A DNA stretch of 8,294 bases from Actinomycetes bacterium (GTDB taxonomy: Bacteria; Actinomycetota; Acidimicrobiia; Acidimicrobiales; RAAP-2), in assembly GCA_021799915.1 (NCBI GenBank), contig JAJYZN010000126.1, forward strand, positions 1 to 8,294, read 5' to 3'. Under the pieces are notes generated by a model, which was not told where the DNA came from, made no database searches, and saw only the letters and a program-made list of their open reading frames with translations. The position numbers were made by a program, and so were the translations under genes. This document shows, piece by piece, positions 5,990-8,294 of this stretch; the stretch's first letter is position 1; every line of letters begins with the position of its first letter.

Positions 5990-6553
5990 TCACGATCCGG
6001 GGTGTAGGGGGTTCGCGCTTCCCCCGGACAGCTCGAGCAGCTTGGTCACCGTGTTCCAATTCCGGTACGTGACCGGGCCGGGCAGGCGCCGGTCGAGGAG
6101 TGGGGGCAGCTTGGCCCGGGCCATCCCGTCGGGGAGGTGGAGGTACACCTCACTCCCGCAGAGCACGAAGCGTTCTGGCGCACGGAGATCGGGGTCGAGG
6201 TCACGGCCTGCCTCAGGGCCAGGGCCGCGCTCCATGAAGCCGACGTGGAGGGTCACCGGGTCAACTCCGGGGAACGGGTTGGCGGCCACGACGCCCGCGA
6301 GGGACCGCCCGTCCCGTCGCACGACGCTGGACGACAGGCCGAAGGTCCGTCTGATCGCTTCGGTCATCTCGAGCGCCGTGGGCGGTGCCGGGTGCGAGAA
6401 CACGACGTTGCCGCTCTGCACGTACGTGATCACGTCGGTGCAGCCCAGGGACTCGAACATGGCCCGCAGCTCGGTCATGGGCAGCCGGTGCCTCCCGCCG
6501 ACGTTCACTCCCCGCAGCAGGGCGACGTGGCGCGCAGCCGTACCATCGGGCAC
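5990..6553 (-). CDS. DUF1697 family protein
   Basis: 187 residues, the usual length for this family. Function is not established. Recognisable features are the N-terminal HVALLRGVNVGG (9-20), the LGCTDVITYVQSGNVVF segment (36-52), a central VTLHVGFMERGP region, and the C-terminal TYRNWNTVTKLLEL (162-175), which is strongly conserved in DUF1697 proteins. No signal peptide or membrane segment is visible, so it is probably cytoplasmic. The start is a GTG at 6551-6553, 9 nt after the stop of the upstream isomerase-family gene and without its own Shine-Dalgarno sequence, which suggests translational coupling. Its stop lies 5 bp from the GGGGC repeat array that precedes the DUF2510 gene, so the next gene is probably separately controlled. 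Confidence 0.88.
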   Translation of the reverse strand: MPDGTAARHVALLRGVNVGGRHRLPMTELRAMFESLGCTDVITYVQSGNVVFSHPAPPTALEMTEAIRRTFGLSSSVVRRDGRSLAGVVAANPFPGVDPVTLHVGFMERGPGPEAGRDLDPDLRAPERFVLCGSEVYLHLPDGMARAKLPPLLDRRLPGPVTYRNWNTVTKLLELSGGSANPLHPGS

Positions 6554-6562
6554 TGCCGGAGC

Positions 6563-7375
6563 TTAGAAGCCCGGGTAGGTGGCCCGGAGCACATCGAGGA
6601 TCGAGGTCGCCGATGTGGCGTCGTCGGCCGGATCGAGCGGTGGCGTGTGATCGGCGTCGAGCCTCCCGTAGACCAGCCGTAGCAACGCCTCGGCCGGAAG
6701 ATGGAGATCGACCCGGGTCGGTTGCCCGTCGCCGTCTCGGCCGGCTTCGGCAACGGTCACCGTGGCTCCGACGTCGAAGGTGTACGCACGGATCGGATCG
6801 GTGGTCGCCACCACCACCCGCTGGGGGGATCTGGCGACGTCTGGTGCCGGGCGCCCGAGGGCCGTACCGACGGCGGGGAGGCGGTCGATGAGGAGCTCGA
6901 CGGCATGGGCGTCTACCACCTCTGTCGGCTCGAAGGAGACGCCCACGTCCCAGGCGTGGACCGCGTGCTCCCCGAGCCGCATCCCCAGGAACTCGGCCAT
7001 GTCCATCTGCCGGCCCATGGCCGTGATCACGAAGGAGTCCAGTGGGTCATCGAGGGACTCCAGGGACTCGAGGAAGGCGCTGTCGGCGGCACGAAAGGCA
7101 ACTCGCTGCTGGTCGGGGTCCTTCGCGTCCCAGCGGTCCCATACCACCCGGAACCCCTCAAGGCCCGGGGGCTCGGTGCCCGAACGCGCCGCGTCGAGGA
7201 TCATGGAGAAGATCTCTGCTCCGCTCCCGAGGTGCGAGAGGACTTGGGCCACGGACCACTCGTCGCAGTAGGACGTCCTCCGGAGGTCTTCGGGACTCAG
7301 AGCCTCGGCGAGCGTGCTCAGCCGATCGTGCGACCGACGTAGCTCTCGAAACCACACCTGCGGATCTTTCTCCAT
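6563..7375 (-). CDS. Maleylpyruvate isomerase family mycothiol-dependent enzyme
   Basis: 270 residues with the two-domain layout of this actinobacterial family. The N-terminal DinB-like four-helix domain (about 1-150) contains LSHLGSGAE (47-54, with His48) and GEHAVHAWD (135-143, with Glu136 and His140). Together these match the His/Glu/His metal site of mycothiol-dependent maleylpyruvate isomerase. CDEWSVAQVLSHL corresponds to the family's common C-x-W-T-V motif. A smaller C-terminal domain (about 165-265) includes the LPAEALLRLVYGRL helix typical of the family's second domain. Members transfer or use mycothiol, but most have no known substrate and none can be assigned here. The start is ATG at 7373-7375; the nearest purine-rich stretch, GGGAGA, is 13 nt upstream and lies within a small hairpin. 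First gene of a pair with DUF1697. Confidence 0.85.
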   Translation of the reverse strand: MEKDPQVWFRELRRSHDRLSTLAEALSPEDLRRTSYCDEWSVAQVLSHLGSGAEIFSMILDAARSGTEPPGLEGFRVVWDRWDAKDPDQQRVAFRAADSAFLESLESLDDPLDSFVITAMGRQMDMAEFLGMRLGEHAVHAWDVGVSFEPTEVVDAHAVELLIDRLPAVGTALGRPAPDVARSPQRVVVATTDPIRAYTFDVGATVTVAEAGRDGDGQPTRVDLHLPAEALLRLVYGRLDADHTPPLDPADDATSATSILDVLRATYPGF

Positions 7376-7458
7376 GTTCGAGACAACGTCTCCCGGCCGG
7401 CGGATGTTCCTCGACCTGCCGGGCTGGTCTCTGGGACCTGACCGAGCGCGGACCCAAA

Positions 7459-7556
7459 GCCCACGCCTTCAGGTGTGGGTCAAGGGCCGCCCGGTGCCGT
7501 GAGGTACCGGCGCGGAGGCGCGGAGGTGTCCTCTGCTCGGGCCGGAGGCCCGAAGC
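7459..7556 (+). repeat. Three hairpins upstream of tnpA (probable left-end recognition structures)
   Basis: Hairpin A, 7460-7479: 8 pairs (one G-T wobble), loop TTCA, followed by TCAAGG. Hairpin B, 7491-7510: CCGGTGCC pairs with GGTACCGG (one wobble), loop GTGA. Hairpin C, 7535-7556: TCGGGCC pairs with GGCCCGA around GGA, extended by GC/GC across a single unpaired A at 7554. Y1 transposases recognise imperfect subterminal hairpins with an unpaired base, so C, 28 nt before tnpA, is the best binding-site candidate. Pairings are seen directly; which hairpin is used is inferred. Confidence 0.6.
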
Positions 7557-7584
7557 GGTCACACCCTCATGCGATGATCTGCTG

Positions 7585-7980
7585 GTGGCCTACCGGTCGA
7601 CCAACGAGGCGGTGTACTCGGCCAAGTACCACATCATCTGGTGCCCGAAGTACCGACGTCGTGTCCTGGAAGGGGCTGTCGAGGCCCGCCTGAAGGAGAT
7701 CATCGCCGGGGTGCTGGTCGAGGTCGGCGGGCAGGTGATCGAGGTGGAGGTGGTGCCCGATCACGTGCACTTGCCGGCTGAGGTTCCCCCTGCGGTGCCG
7801 CTCTCGCGGTTGGTGAACCTGTTGAAGGGCCGCTCGTCGAGGCTGCTGCGAGCCGGGTTCCTCTACTGGCGCGGGGCGCGGATGCGGAGCCTGTGGTCGC
7901 CGTCGTGGTTCGTCTCCACCGTGGGTGGGGCACCATTGGAAGTTGTCCGGCGCTACGTGGAGAACCAGAAGGTTGCCTGA
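7585..7980 (+). CDS. tnpA: IS200/IS605 family transposase TnpA (Y1 HUH enzyme)
   Basis: 131-residue single-strand DNA transposase that cuts and rejoins the top strand at hairpin ends. Family features in order: YRSTNEAVYSAKYHIIWCPKYRRRVL (3-28), the HUH metal-binding motif PDHVHL with His60 and His62, LKGRSSRLLR (80-89), LWSPSWFVSTVGGAP (103-117) and RRYVENQK (122-129) with nucleophile Tyr124. Length and active-site residues are complete. The residue after HVHL is Pro rather than the usual Leu, which could affect activity. Start is taken as GTG 7585 because homology begins at the next codon. The frame stays open upstream to 7042, but that part overlaps the oppositely oriented isomerase-family gene and shows no family similarity. 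No clear Shine-Dalgarno sequence precedes the start. Its stop is 1 nt before the tnpB start. Confidence 0.92.
   Translation: MAYRSTNEAVYSAKYHIIWCPKYRRRVLEGAVEARLKEIIAGVLVEVGGQVIEVEVVPDHVHLPAEVPPAVPLSRLVNLLKGRSSRLLRAGFLYWRGARMRSLWSPSWFVSTVGGAPLEVVRRYVENQKVA
7967..7972 (+). promoter_or_regulatory. Ribosome binding site of tnpB
   Basis: AGAAGG, embedded in the last codons of tnpA (ENQK), is 9 nt before the GTG at 7982 and supports that start. Confidence 0.55.
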
Positions 7981-7981
7981 G

Positions 7982-8294
7982 GTGGCTCAGCGGTACCACC
8001 TCTACCCCGACCCCGACCAGGTAGCGATGCTGGTGCGCCACTGCGCCGATGCCCGGGCGGTGTGGAACCTGGCCCTGGAGCAGGCCAACTGCTGGCGGCC
8101 AGGGCGGTCCAGCTCGCCGGGATCGGCGGAGCGGTTCCGCCAGCTCGCCGAGGCCCGCAAGGACTCCTGGCTCGCCGAGGGTTCGTCGTCGGTGCAGCAG
8201 CAGGCGCTACGCGACTTCGACCAGGCGTTGAAGAACTTCTGGGCCGGTAGCCATCGCCGGCTGAGGTGGCGGCGCCGGGGCGTGGACGAGGGGT
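7982..8294 (+). CDS. tnpB: TnpB, RNA-guided nuclease of IS200/IS605 element (N-terminal part, cut by window edge)
   Basis: 104 codons run to the window end without a stop. The N-terminus resembles the OrfB/TnpB helix-turn-helix region: QRYHLYPDPDQVAMLVRHCADARAVWNLAL (3-32), then SSSVQQQALRDFDQALKNFW (about 68-87), and an Arg/Trp-rich RRLRWRRRGVDEG where relatives read into the first conserved domain. TnpB enzymes, the ancestors of Cas12, use an RNA made from the element's right end to cut target DNA and favour element retention. The RuvC residues and zinc finger lie beyond the window, so activity cannot be judged. The GTG start is 1 nt after the tnpA stop with a plausible ribosome site, implying coupling. 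No frameshift is seen in the visible part. Confidence 0.9.
   Translation, partial: MAQRYHLYPDPDQVAMLVRHCADARAVWNLALEQANCWRPGRSSSPGSAERFRQLAEARKDSWLAEGSSSVQQQALRDFDQALKNFWAGSHRRLRWRRRGVDEG

Larger units (their letters stand above)
7455..8294 (+). mobile_element. IS200/IS605-type insertion sequence, left part (right end beyond the window)
   Basis: A hairpin-rich left region, a Y1 transposase gene and the start of tnpB appear in the standard LE-tnpA-tnpB order on one strand. The left boundary is not defined, because members make no target duplication or terminal inverted repeats. I place it no further right than the first hairpin (about 7455), and it could extend to near 7376. The right end, with the RNA scaffold used by TnpB, is not in the window. 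Confidence 0.8.

Noticed and set aside
5805..6566. 253-codon plus-strand frame opposite DUF1697
   Set aside because: No motif, and it crosses the repeat array and promoter region. It is a shadow of the conserved minus-strand gene.
7509..7524. 8-bp tandem repeat GGCGCGGA next to tnpA
   Set aside because: Only two copies, in a G-rich stretch, with no relation to a start codon. Likely incidental.
7042..7584. Long in-frame extension upstream of tnpA
   Set aside because: It overlaps the isomerase-family gene on the opposite strand and the hairpin region, and transposase similarity begins only at the codon after GTG 7585.

Overview
The window is high-G+C DNA with actinobacterial hallmarks. These are a Streptomyces-like class II ribonucleotide reductase with a C-terminal cysteine cluster, a mycothiol-dependent isomerase-family protein, a DUF2510 membrane protein, frequent GTG starts and a possible leaderless start. 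I infer an actinobacterium but cannot name the genus from sequence alone. Most long open frames opposite the real genes are high-G+C shadows.

Layout, left to right. Positions 1-86 hold no gene but fold into consecutive hairpins. They abut a 5'-truncated alpha/beta-hydrolase remnant (87-311, +). A hairpin at the convergent boundary separates this from glpK (334-2040, -), a glycerol kinase enlarged by repeat-derived Gly/Ser/Thr insertions. A 286-bp divergent region (2041-2326) carries a strong sigma-70-type promoter and two NrdR-box-like sites exactly 32 bp apart, driving nrdJ (2327-5284, +), the adenosylcobalamin-dependent ribonucleotide reductase. Next come three minus-strand genes: a mycothiol-dependent maleylpyruvate-isomerase-family protein (6563-7375), a DUF1697 protein (5990-6553) 9 bp behind it, and a DUF2510 membrane protein (5356-5856). 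The last has its own promoter-like element preceded by six GGGGC-type iterons in 11-bp phase. The right edge (about 7455-8294) is the left part of an IS200/IS605-type element: a hairpin-rich end, tnpA (7585-7980), then the 5' part of tnpB (7982 onward), which runs off the window.

How the genes fit together. glpK and nrdJ are divergently transcribed and probably independent: carbon and glycerol entry versus dNTP supply under NrdR control. The isomerase-family and DUF1697 genes look like a translationally coupled pair. The most interesting non-coding signals are the paired NrdR-like boxes, the 11-bp-phased GGGGC array upstream of the DUF2510 gene, and hairpins followed directly by TCAAGG at both ends of the window, one beside tnpA and one beside the truncated hydrolase. 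I see no clearly new multi-gene system. The GGGGC array is the best candidate for something undescribed.
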